Below are positions 44,001 to 53,478 of a stretch of 64,000 nt of DNA, one piece after another. The stretch is from Macrosoma leucophasiata (Eukaryota > Arthropoda > Insecta > Lepidoptera > Hedylidae). How positions within the stretch are numbered: the stretch's first letter is position 1; each line of letters begins with the position of its first letter. The stretch covers positions 7,378,001 through 7,442,000 of the forward strand of contig JAWQUS010000002.1 of NCBI GenBank assembly GCA_036365455.1, read 5' to 3'. The notes under the pieces are model-generated. The model ran no database searches and was not told the DNA's origin. It saw nothing but the letters and a program-made list of their open reading frames with translations. Both the position numbers and the translations under genes were made by a program.

Positions 44001-47000
44001 TCAGCCATGGTCGTCCGTACTCACTGATGTTGATATATTATATGTACAGTGTTCAACAATAAATATTGCACATCGACCTCAGGAAGGAGACTTCGGCTTA
44101 TTTCGGGTCTGTAGAGCGTTATCTCCTTCGCACCGTACCTATTTGACGTTTGTCGACCATTTGGATCAAGTTTTGACCAATACCGGACTGTCAGTGTTTA
44201 CGTTGGCAGTGTGCAACAGAGATAACGCTCTACGAAGTCGAAACGAACCGATCGTCTCTTTGGCAGGCTCGATGTGCAATATTAATTGTTGAGTACTGTA
44301 TATGCTATCCTAATTACGGAGTTATATCTACTACTTATTACTGACAGGTCCTTTCTCTTCGGTAGAAATGAAAAAGAGTGTGTGTCTTGAAAAAGAGTGC
44401 ATACTGCCAACAATTTGTTTTACTCACTAACTATTCCTTAACTTCTATTTCACCCACGTAATTAAACATACAGTTAACGTAACTGACAGTTAAATTTTCA
44501 AAGTTAGTTTAAATTGACATTATCAAGATATCGCACCTCGTTTAATTAGTGGCAAACAGCAAAATGATTTGACTTCGAGTTTAATCTGAAGTTCTACTCT
44601 ATTAAATCCATCCTTACGGCCTTATACTAGCGGATACTAGCGGATTGCAAGCGTTCTGAAATCGGAGTGGGCGCGCAACATTTTCGTTGCGGACGCGTGG
44701 CAAATAGGCAACAGTTGCTTAGGTATCGCAACATTTTCGTCGTATGTTTATAGCGAATTAACAACGTACAATACACTTGGTAACGAAATGGATTCCGATG
44801 AGGAAACACTGCTGTTAGCTTTGATACTTCGGAAACGTCGGAGTCCGGAGATGAAAACGAAAGCATTGACGAATTTTGAAGATCCATTATCAATTAGATA
44901 ATCGAATGAAAGAGAGCAATTACTATGTGTACGTTGCGCGCCCGTAACGTATTCGTAGTGCGTCCACTCCTCTTTAAGAACGCTCCCAATCGGCTAGTAT
45001 AATAAGGCCCTTTGAGATTGCTGGATTATTACCTACAGGCTGTCCTACCACGAATGACGAACCACATCTAGTAGGTACGTGTACGTGATTTATAAGACGC
45101 AGGCAATAATTTACGTGGTTATTTTACTATTACATAATTGAGAACACTTTTACAATCCATGCGAATAAAAAATCCCTAAAATACGATGATGCAAGCAATT
45201 TATGCAATTTGTTGTGGCGTTTTATTACCCAATACCTACGTGATACTAGCATGAAAGAATTGTAAGATGCAATAACTATCGTATCTTATTTATTGCTGCG
45301 TGTGACCTTTCATCTTTAGATTTGATCCAGTTTAAAATACAACGGGAACAAACCAGTTCATATATACAGTATATTAAATACAAAATATGAATGATTTATG
45401 TATCTTCACACCAGATCCCGAACGGGGTAGGCAGAGAGTGTGAAGAGCCAGATATTCCAGTCCTAACACACTGAATGATGAACATTCATCATTCTCTTCA
45501 TACATGCACGCCGATTTCTAAGACTTTTGACCGCACCATCAGATAGTAGTCGACCTATTTGGTCATGGCAACCATCCACATTCGCATTGTATATCTGTTT
45601 AGTCATTCGCTCATTCGACATTCCCGAACCATCGGAGCATGCCCTTTATTTTTTTTACGCCGATACTCTCATTCACATTCAAAATATGAAGTAGATACTT
45701 AGCATAATCAGAGAGGGCATTAGTAAGCCATTAACATGTGCCGAGCGTAGACATAACCGTGAAAGTTCCTGACAGTTCCTTACGGATTTCAGGTTACACA
45801 GGTAGTTACGCTTCTTAGGTATACACATAGGACAAGTATCTTATGATATCTTGTATCATGATCTACTTACTTAAATGACTAATAGTTTTCTATGTTGATA
45901 ATTCGATAGATAACAGTGAACGAAGATTGGATAGCCCGCGCCATTTTGCGACTGGTGGAGCAGGAGAAATACGTGGTGGAGGGCGGCGGCGCAGTCGGCG
46001 TAGCTGCCATTATGGCCGGTCTAGTGCCCGAACTCACCGGCAAGAAGTTAGTATAGCTTATCTTACAATGTACTCGTGGTAGAAATATTATAGAATGGAG
46101 ACGCTGGAGTTGAAGAGAACAACGAGTATGTGTGTCTTCTTCGAAGATCTGCGAACGTGATTTTTTATTGCTATCTAATTTTTTCGTTTCTATATACACG
46201 CTGACATGTAAACGAAAAAAAAAACAATGAGAAATACTTTCTGAGATCAGCGCAAACAAACAAAGTCTTTAGCTTTTTAATATTTACTAACTACAGAACG
46301 AATGATGTAGTTTTTGAGACATTCAATAACATCTAATCTAATTTATCACAAAACACACACTGTTACAAACGCTACACCATTATAAGGAGGCGTTTCCCTT
46401 TGAAACCAGAATCAATCGGATATTTGTTACTGTTTGAAGAAGTCGAACCGGCTTACATAACTAATTAGGTAAATAGTATGCTGTTAAACTATCAATATTA
46501 ATATTTGGTCAGTCGAACAAACCGGATAAAGAAAGTGTCGAATGTTATCAATGAAAGCATCATGAATATACCTAATAATGAACAATAATAAAACAACGTG
46601 TTGACAATGTAAGATGATATTATCGTAATGTTCTTTGTCTTGTGTAATTACTTATTATTGTTATGTGTATTATCATAACTATGTTTTTTTAAAGGCTCTA
46701 CCCGGTTGGTCCGTTCGCCGCGGGAACATCTGGGAATATATCGATTCGACGGTCGTGGTTCGATACTTGTACCGGAACAAACAGGGGCGGATTTCCCTAT
46801 TGGCCGAGTAGGCCCGGACCTAGGGCGGCAAAATTTGTTCGTTTTTTTTAAGTAGTTGCCTACGCGGCGCATTCGTGTAAAATCTCAAAAATGAGTCCAT
46901 ATAGCATCTCGCGATAAAAATTAACATGTATGGTAATTACGATTATTAGAAGAATTAATTGAATCACTTACTGACAATCGTTTTTTTTTTCATTTTAATT

Positions 47001-48296
47001 TAATATCTATAGTTTATCTAATTTTTTATGCTTTTCAGCACAGGGGGGGGCAATCTTTCATAGGCCTAGGGCAGCCAACGTATCAAATCCGCCCCTGGGG
47101 AGATGTTTGAATAACTAACGTACTTTTATTAGAGCCAAAACCAGTCAAGTTCAAGTTGGATTAATTAATTCGATTACTTCATTCGATTACTTCATTTTTT
47201 TTTCACCTTTGCTGTTATCGAGTTCGTAGTCTTCAACACGTACCTCTAACACTAAAGATTTTTGTGTTTTAACTTCAATAATCCTGATTCCAGGGTGGTG
47301 TGCATACTATCAGGGGGGAACATAGACACAACTATCCTGGGCCGGTGTCTGGAGCGCGGACTGGCAGCGGAGCAACGACTGGTGAAGTTCAAGGTGACGG
47401 TGAGCGACCGGCCGGGCGGCATCGCCGAGCTGTGCAAACTCATCGCGTCTATGGGCGTCTCCATTAAAGACATCATGCAAGAACGCGCCTGGGTCCATGG
47501 CGATATATTCAGCGTTCGGGTAAGTATGCTTTTACAGTAGGTATACAACAAGAAATATTGCACATCAACCTTAGGGAGGAGATTTTGGCTTATTTCGGAT
47601 CTGTAGAGCACCTAACTTATGTGACGTTTGTCGACCATTTTGATTAAGTTTTGACCAATACTGGAATTGTTTTAAACTTTCACGATTTGTATTCATATTT
47701 TTATATTGTAAACGGGACTTAATCGCGTACTATTTTAATCGAAGTATTTACCTCGACACTCGACGTTTCGACCGTGGTCACGAGTAGACTGAATACTGGA
47801 ATATCAGTGCTTACGTAGGCTATGAGCAGCAGAGATAACGCTCTACGAAGTCGAAACTAGCCGATTGTTTCTTTCATAGGATCGATGTGCACATTCCTGT
47901 CCTTGCTGGGTACCTACTGTATGTAGAATTAACTGTGCCGCGCGACTTGGTCCGCGAGCTCTATTAATTTCATAATGTCAACCACATTTTGAAAATTCCA
48001 CAAGTTCCCATCGCCCTCCTTCTCTCGGGTAGTGAATCAATAGTGGCCTGCTACCCCAAGACTACTGAGATAGTGCTGAAGGGTTTTTCAAATCATAACT
48101 CTACCTCTGCCCTCGTTAGCTACAAAAACAGTTTTTTGCACAGGTGAAGGTGGTGTGCGAGACACGCGGACCAGAACATATGGAGCAACTGCGCGCGGCC
48201 ATCGCCGGTGCGTACAAGGAGTGGTACTTTGCGCAAGAGTTTGACGAGTTCCGTCGCCGCCCTAGCACCGACTCCCTTGATGATGTCTCTCACTAG
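37147..48296 (+). CDS. Threonine/serine dehydratase (L-threonine ammonia-lyase) with ACT domain, copy 2
   Basis: PLP enzyme expected to deaminate L-threonine or L-serine to 2-oxobutyrate or pyruvate, probably in the cytosol. Nine exons join in phase to 444 aa: 37147-37173, 38862-38975, 39072-39142, 39233-39520, 42610-42772, 43131-43286, 45910-46046, 47294-47519 and 48144-48296. All motifs are canonical: TGSFKERG with Lys73 as the Schiff-base lysine, SLGNHSQG (97-104), the phosphate loop PVGGGGL (197-203), and SGGN (325-328). A C-terminal ACT domain from about 348 (VKFKVTVSDRPGGIAELCK) suggests allosteric control by an amino acid, as in ThrD-II-type enzymes. An in-frame ATG at 38850, 12 nt before exon 2, offers an alternative start. 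Intron 4 contains a 2.6-kb transposon that borders exon 5 directly; other introns contain MITEs. The exact substrate cannot be read from the sequence. Confidence 0.92.
37370..37545. repeat. Local tandem duplication
   Basis: 'catcgagcttagcctacct' and 'aacatctccaaaaacgcgta' occur twice, about 80-100 bp apart, in intron 1 of copy 2. The second unit contains an insertion, 'ggaaggctgattggtctgtg'. Confidence 0.6.
37578..37790 (-). repeat. Interspersed repeat family C copy
   Basis: 'gcggcccgccccggcttcgc' to 'ccagctttataatattaagt', in intron 1 of copy 2; opposite orientation to 6648-6860. Confidence 0.6.
38030..38520 (+). repeat. CAGA/GACG-rich retroelement-type tail repeats
   Basis: 'gacagacggacggacggac' at about 38040 and 'acagacagacagacagac' at about 38455, with 'aggatccgtttttacccttc' and 'tttggctcggtatcg'-like text between. 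Probably 3' ends of old dispersed repeats, in intron 1 of copy 2. Confidence 0.45.
38850..38861 (+). promoter_or_regulatory. Possible alternative translation start of copy 2
   Basis: ATG GTG TTC CAG reads directly into exon 2 (38862) in frame. A transcript starting inside intron 1 and skipping exon 1 would give MVFQ in place of METYKNHQP. The same bases also serve as the 'gttccag' acceptor. Confidence 0.35.
40016..42607. mobile_element. 2.6-kb DNA transposon with long internal inverted arms, inserted at the 3' splice site of exon 5
   Basis: The ends are GGTAATATTAG (left) and AATATTACCC (right), inverted repeats of each other, flanked by AGGT at 40012-40015 and 42608-42611, which I read as a 4-bp target duplication. 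Two arms, 40565-41140 and 41961-42536 (576 nt each), are inverted copies with no mismatch seen in the stretches compared, around an 820-nt loop. A further palindrome with arms of about 22 bp (42543-42590) sits at the right end. It is related to the element at 59546-61411, in inverted orientation. Only the start of an open frame ([25 protein letters not shown]) is recognisable, so it is non-autonomous. Superfamily not assigned. Confidence 0.85.
42605..42610 (+). promoter_or_regulatory. Transposon-derived 3' splice site of copy 2 exon 5
   Basis: The acceptor CCCAG|G has its AG in the right-hand AGGT duplication, while the T-run and TTACCC before it belong to the transposon end. The old site, 'ctttctatgtcaaAG|GT' at 40013/40014, still exists 2.6 kb upstream in front of the transposon. 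Confidence 0.7.
43640..43860. repeat. Family C fragment in copy 2 intron 6
   Basis: 'aggggctggccccggcttcg' followed by AT-rich text. The minus-strand open frame across 43420-43797 has no recognisable homology. Confidence 0.4.
44044..44299. mobile_element. MITE family F (copy in copy 2 intron 6)
   Basis: The inverted ends read 'tacagtgttcaacaa.aaat' and 'attgcacatcga' inward from both sides, about 30 bp with few mismatches. The core is 'ggaaggagacttcggcttat' ... 'gataacgctctacgaagtcg'. About 256 bp, non-coding. Relatives are at 47533-47921 and 33245-33445. Confidence 0.7.
44618..45009 (-). mobile_element. PIF/Harbinger-type deletion derivative
   Basis: The inverted ends are 'ggccttatactagcggat' (left) and the complement of 'ggccttattatactagccga' (right), with further matched bases inside ('agcgttct.aaa'). 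The plus strand holds a short frame beginning MDSDEETLLLALILRKRR at about 44788, resembling the N-terminus of Harbinger transposases. 392 bp, non-autonomous, in copy 2 intron 6. Confidence 0.65.
46782..47097. mobile_element. MITE with CAGGGGCGGATTT ends
   Basis: Perfect 13-bp terminal inverted repeats CAGGGGCGGATTT enclose about 316 bp, including two 'cctagggc' blocks. The ends resemble hAT termini, but no clear 8-bp target duplication is seen. Located in copy 2 intron 7. Confidence 0.6.
47533..47921. mobile_element. MITE family F copy with a secondary insertion
   Basis: The ends 'tacagtaggta' and 'tacctactgta' are inverted; the core matches 44044-44299. A segment of about 130 bp in the middle, ending 'gaccgtggtcacgagtagac', is flanked by 'aatactggaat' on both sides, consistent with a later insertion and a target duplication of about 11 bp. 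Located in copy 2 intron 8. Confidence 0.65.
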
Positions 48297-48584
48297 GTTA
48301 GGAGGGATCAGTCTACTAGGCGAACCAATTATCTGTAGGATTACCATAGCATTTTAATTTGTGAGCTTTTATTATGGTGAGCATGAAAGAATTGCAAGCA
48401 TTTTTGTTTCGGCTTGTATATACGAGGACATAGGTATAGGAAGGATATTTTGATAAAAAGGATGGTAGGCGCATATAACGAATGGTACTTTGCGCAGAAA
48501 GTAGTGACTGTAGTGTTGTTGTAGTGGAGCGGTAGGAGGGTAATGTGAAATAGAAAGAAGTAGCGCAATGCATGTTTTTTTATA

Positions 48585-48680
48585 TAAAGAAGTGGCAAAC
48601 AAGCATACAAATTACATTGATGGTAAGTAATACTGTAGCCTATAAACATCTATATAAAACCAGAGATTTTAATTTAGCTC
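48585..48680 (+). repeat. Interspersed repeat family A end fragment
   Basis: 'aagtggcaaacaagcataca', 'attgatggtaagtaatactg', 'cctataaacatctatataaa', just 3' of dehydratase copy 2. Confidence 0.55.
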
Positions 48681-48831
48681 TGTGCTAGAAATTTCAGGGC
48701 CTGTATGTATGCTAACGTATAAGTATTTTCTATTCCTGTAGGTAGGATGATCTTTCTCAACTTGCATATCTTGTAGATTCCTTGTAATGTTTACGAAACT
48801 ATATTTTTACAATAATTTTTATTTATTATTA

Positions 48832-49140
48832 ACTGCCTCAGTAGCGTAGTGGTAGCAGGCCACTGCTACTTCCTGGATTCGATTCCCGGGTCGGGGACTA
48901 TCAGAGATAACGGTTTAAAATCCTTTATCTCTGGTTCTATTGGGATTTTCCATTTTCTGGAAGTTTCCCAGTACCTCGGAGTTTGGTAATGTGCCCGGAG
49001 ATGGCAATAGGTTCGCCACCTGTTACATGGGCCGAAACGTAACCGGCCAGTCGTGGGTGTTTGCATGTGTGCTTGAATGCATGCATTTACCTCTGCTTAC
49101 CCCTTCGGGGATTACAGGCGTGAAGTTACGTTTCGTTTTT
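48832..49140 (+). mobile_element. tRNA-derived SINE
   Basis: Close relative of 29455-29775. The A-box region 'agtagcgtagtggtagcagg' and B-box 'ggattcgattcccgg' are both visible; the body ends 'ggggattacaggcgtgaagt'. Confidence 0.75.
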
Positions 49141-49328
49141 ATTTATGACCTACGTTTCTGTTCGTTACTTTATCACTAAATTAAGTTAATACTGTTGCAA
49201 GCCAGAGTTATTTATTTACTATTTTATGCGAAGAAATGTTAATGGTACTCTGTTTCTTAATAATACCAACATTTTAGCTTTTAATAGGTGCTCAGTTAAT
49301 TTTAACTAACGAAATATGGACCCCATCG

Positions 49329-49616
49329 CAGTGCCGGATAAAGCCGGTGCGGGGCCCGTAGCAAATGTAACCATGGGGCCCTAGAGTTACATTGCCTACT
49401 GAAATTTAGGATGTAAATAAAACAACATTTACGAAAAGGAATCGAAAACAAATTTAGCGGATTCCTCCTGTAAGTATTGTGGTATTGCCAACTTGCAACG
49501 TAATAATATAGGTACCTATATAATTAGTGGTCAACGCTCCCTTTGAGAATAGCTAAGGTGTATTACATATTTGTGTTTTTTTTTGCTACTCCTGCTATAT
49601 GGCTAATCCGGCACTG
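49329..49616. mobile_element. hAT-type MITE with perfect 8-bp target duplication
   Basis: Terminal inverted repeats CAGTGCCGGAT/ATCCGGCACTG. The flanks CCCCATCG at 49321-49328 and 49617-49624 are identical, the 8-bp duplication expected for hAT. 288 bp, no coding sequence. Further inward, the sequence includes 'ggtgcggggcccgtagcaa'. Confidence 0.88.
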
Positions 49617-50388
49617 CCCCATCGCGATTTCTCATAGACGAAAGCTAGTAAGTTTTATTTTATAGGTGTATTATTCTACATTTTTTGTAATTATTTTTTT
49701 TATATTGTGTAAGTTATCTTTAATATAATAATATGTAATATACATATTTATTATTGATATTAAAGTTGTATTACATTAACATTTATATATTAGATTTATA
49801 TCAAAAGTCTTAGTCTAAGTGCTAATATGAAAATACATATTATTCGTTTACTTTCCGTGTAAAATAACGACATAGTAACGAGTAAACTAAACTTTGACTT
49901 TAAAGTAAAGCTTGAAAAATTAAAAAGTTCTATGTGACACTGTTTTTTTAACGTGTACTCGTTGAAAATATGGACGTATGTTCCATAACGCAATATAGAA
50001 TTTACTTTAAATTTTTAATTCTTTACTAAATCTTTAAAAAAACTGTAAATAAGTGTTATTTATTAAGTTATGTCAATTGTAATGTCTAAATCTGTGATAT
50101 GTTTAATTGAACTCATAAAAGTGATCTTTTATCTGCTATTTATTTACTACCCTAACCTACTAACTAAAGTATCCCGTATCGCACCTAGAACGCATGTAAA
50201 GTTACATAACCCTTCGTAGCACTTGAAACTAGGGTTGTTGAGGAAGTGATTATGAGGAAGAGGAGGAGGAAGAGGAATTGTGATGCGCCAATTTAGAGGA
50301 TGCGGATGAGGAAGAGGATATTTTTATGAGGAAGAGGATGAGGAAGAGGAAGAGGAAGAGGAAGCAGATGACATAATAATAATAGCAA

Positions 50389-50745
50389 CTCTTGATACGT
50401 CCCACTGCTGGGCACTGGGCACGAGTCTCTCCCCTTCTTGAGGGGAGGTCTGGAGCTTACTCCACCACGCTGCTCCAATGCGGGTTGGTGGAGTTACTTG
50501 CAAGGGTTAGTGGCCAACCCGCTGTCGGATGTTTTCAAACCGCCCATAAAGCCTCCGACAAGGTTTAACGACTGCTATCTGTCGATAGCAACCGAGACCG
50601 TCGGCGTCCTGCTCTCCGAAGCACGAAAATGCAAATTTTAATTTGCCACTAGTGGTCACCCGTCACACATCCGACCGCACCCGTATCGCTTAATCGAGTA
50701 GATCGCTTGCGTTCTACACCAGCCGGGAGGCCTTGCGCGCTACAG
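50389..50745 (+). repeat. SINE-like repeat family B copy
   Basis: 'gatacgtcccactgctggg', 'actccaccacgctgctccaa', 'aagcctccgacaaggtttaa', 'taatcgagtagatcgcttgc'. Inserted inside the hAT-like element, in the GAGGAA tract. Confidence 0.7.
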
Positions 50746-50929
50746 AAAGATGAGGAGAGGATGATACGAAGATATAAATACTAACGGACCCAACCTAAAA
50801 TCCGCTGTCCTGTCTCTATCTACTTAACTAAGTATATACAAAAAAATAATTAAAAGAGCATTTTGGTAGTGGTCACTGGTGCTATCTCCCACGCGTTTTC
50901 TTCTGCACATCAATGAAATGTTGGAGCAA

Positions 50930-51816
50930 AATTCCAATTTTCATTGCTAGACAGGATATGCACACTACACTAGCCGTGCAAATGCCTCTCGGACACTTAT
51001 CGAGGAAAGAAGGACTAGACTTGTGTCTGAAATCGAGCGGGTCTCGGATTGGAGTCGACTTAATTTAATGCAGTTCAACCCCTCGAGGACACAAGTCTGC
51101 ACGTTCACCGCTAAAAAAACGCCATGCATTGTAGCACCACAGTTCCAGGGCATTCCGATCGCCGTTGGTAAGAGTATCTGTATCCTGGGCGATGACATAT
51201 CGAACGAAGTGCAATTCGGGAGTCACATTGAGTGTAAGACCAAGTTGGCATCCAAAAAGCTAGGGGTGCTTAACAAAGCCAGGCAGTATTCACTTTCATT
51301 TCGGGGCAGCTACTACTACTCATACTCATTTGTGGGCGGGAGCCCCCAAATACTAGCTTGGTCCACTTGACTCCCTACAAAAACGCGCCGTTCGTATTGT
51401 TAACGATTCAGGACTTACTGACAGGCTCGAACATCTGAGCCTGCGCAGAGACATTGGGAGTATGTGCGTGTTGTACCGTCTCTACAATGGTTAGTGCTCT
51501 GCTGAACTGTTTGACATGGTGCTACCATCTATTTACCTACACCGTACTACCCGCCGAAGAGAGAAGTTCCACCCACACCGACTGGACACTTGGCAGTGCT
51601 CAACGGTGCGGTTTTCACGTTCGTTCTTGCCCAGAACGTGTAAATTGTGGAACGAACTTCCCTCTGAGGTGTTCCTTCCCTCTGAGAGGTTCTTCAAAAA
51701 TGGCGTCAAAGGAGTCCTTCAGGGCTGGCAGCGCGTTGGCAACTCCCCTGGTGTTGCAAATGTTCATAGGCGACGGTGACCACTTTCCATCAAGTGGCCC
51801 GTCTGCAGATGAGTGA
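50930..51816 (+). pseudogene. Non-LTR retrotransposon reverse transcriptase, broken C-terminal part
   Basis: Frame 51023-51370 has IERVSDWSRLNLMQFNPSRT and TQVCTFTAKKTP, typical of the RT thumb region ('W...N.l.fN..Kt..m.f..k'). After frame shifts, 51516-51779 contains FSRSFLPRTCKLWNELPSEV and a terminal VANVHRRR, the usual end of several insect LINE ORF2 proteins. The upstream RT core and endonuclease are absent. It is 5'-truncated and frame-shifted, hence dead. Confidence 0.7.
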
Positions 51817-53039
51817 ATGACACAATTTCATTTAGGAATTGAAATGAAAATAAGAATGCAGTCTTTATTTCTTTGTTAATTAGGTATTTAAGTCGAATAT
51901 TATTAATCAAAATAAAAGAATTGAATACTATTAATCGAAATTTATTTTAAACAGGGAGGTTAATTTTTATAAAAAAAATATTTGGATGCTGTTTCCCCAA
52001 CAACCGGTTTTATAGCTCATCATATACCAATACAGTATTGCTAAAAAGTCGTTTGCGTCGGGTACATTCGATGGAAGAGAAGATAGGTATTGTAAAGATA
52101 CAGTTCTGTAAAGCCCCGAATAGTTCGATTTTTTAAGTTGAGTACGCGTATAAACAAAATACTGTTTGTCAATAAAATTAAAACAAACAATCAAGGAACA
52201 GCGCCGGTGGCGGGTGGGAAGGTCTCGCTCGCCTGTTCGGCCTGGCACCGTGCTGCGGCGTGTGCGTTGCCATCGATACGCGACGCGCATGCGCAACGAA
52301 ATTCCTTATAGATTCCTTTTAAATTTTGAGGAAGCGGTAGCGTAAGAGGATTTTTTTATTTTAATTTTTGAGGATGCGGAAACGGTTGAGGCTCCCAAAA
52401 TATTGCGGAACTTCCTCATTATGAGGAAGAGGAAGAGGAATCCTCAGCAACCCTACTTGAAACTAGTAGCAGTCGTAGCAGTTCTGTATGCTACGAGCTA
52501 CGACAGGCTACGTGGCTTACATTCACAACAAATACACGTACGTCGCACAAATAAATAAAACACACCTACGTATAATAGGTACTTTAGGTACGTAATTGAA
52601 GCTGCCCGTTTTATTTTAATTTCAATGCTTCTTAATTCGTTTAAATTATTTTTCGTTATGAAGCGGTGACCTTCTTTTTTATGTTATGATGGGGCCAACA
52701 AGGACGCAGTTCATTTAGCAGCGAAATATGTTAATAACCATAGATTTATTATTCTACTTTTAATAACACACACACTGAATTTGTTCGCGAGTCTGAGTCG
52801 CGATCGATTTAGGTCGCTGTAGTGTAAATCCAGCCTAAGATCCTATTTTTTTTTATTTGTCACTGATCATGGCATGGGCACTACGTAGCATAATAAATTA
52901 TAATGAAATGCAGGATTATGATAATTAAACCACGATTTTAAAATAGTATAAAAAATATATTGGTTTATCCGTTCCAATATTTTTAAAAATTATGACATCC
53001 TAACGTCAACCACATCTTTCTTAAAAACAACTCTCCTCC

Positions 53040-53185
53040 AAAGACACAACTCTCCTCAAAAGTACATTTTCTCTTTGCTCTCCTCTCCTCTCCTCTCCTC
53101 ACCGCACTAAATCACATCACACCTCACTACGCCACACCTCCCCTCTTCTCGCCTCTACCCACGCTTCTCCCCTCTTAGTAGAATA
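53040..53185. repeat. CTCCT-rich simple repeat
   Basis: Runs of 'ctctcctctcctctcctc' and related pyrimidine text; low-complexity, about 300 bp upstream of copy 3. Confidence 0.6.
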
Positions 53186-53443
53186 ATCATGCCAGCTCCT
53201 CTATTTCCGTTACAAAATCTATGGGCACTACACACCCTCAGACTACAAAGAAACAGAAAAATATATAACAACTTATTGGTAGAAAAAATAATGTAAAAAA
53301 ATAAGGAAATGTCATTATCCAGTCAGTTATGCAACACGCGTCAGTACATGTCAGTATTTGTATACTCTTTGCACGCATCCACATTAAAACATGACTTACA
53401 CTCATTAGGCCTACGGATAAAATTGTAAAGAATTATGGTCAAA

Positions 53444-53473
53444 TATATATAACCCAGCATTCATTCTCATTTT
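53444..53473 (+). promoter_or_regulatory. Candidate core promoter of dehydratase copy 3
   Basis: TATATATAA at 53444-53452 is followed by two initiator-like sequences, TCATTC (53461-53466) and TCATTT (53468-53473), just before the ATG at 53479. The implied 5' leader would be very short, which makes this tentative. Confidence 0.4.
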
Positions 53474-53478
53474 CCAAT

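Larger units (their letters stand above)
50230..52455. mobile_element. 2.2-kb hAT-like element with nested insertions
   Basis: The ends are TAGGGTTGTTGAGGA and TCCTCAGCAACCCTA, inverted, flanked by CTTGAAAC on both sides (50222-50229 and 52456-52463), a perfect 8-bp target duplication. GAGGAA-rich runs lie just inside both ends (about 50240-50370 and 52320-52440). The interior is occupied by a family B repeat (50389-50745) and a non-LTR retrotransposon fragment (about 50930-51816), so the original short element has been enlarged by insertion. No hAT transposase is visible. Confidence 0.75.

Noticed and set aside
44627..44893. 88-aa minus-strand gene
   Set aside because: It lies within a Harbinger-like element on the strand opposite its MDSDEE transposase start.
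50240..50370. CRISPR-like or coding GAGGAA repeat
   Set aside because: The units are irregular purine hexamers without spacers, inside a hAT-like element.
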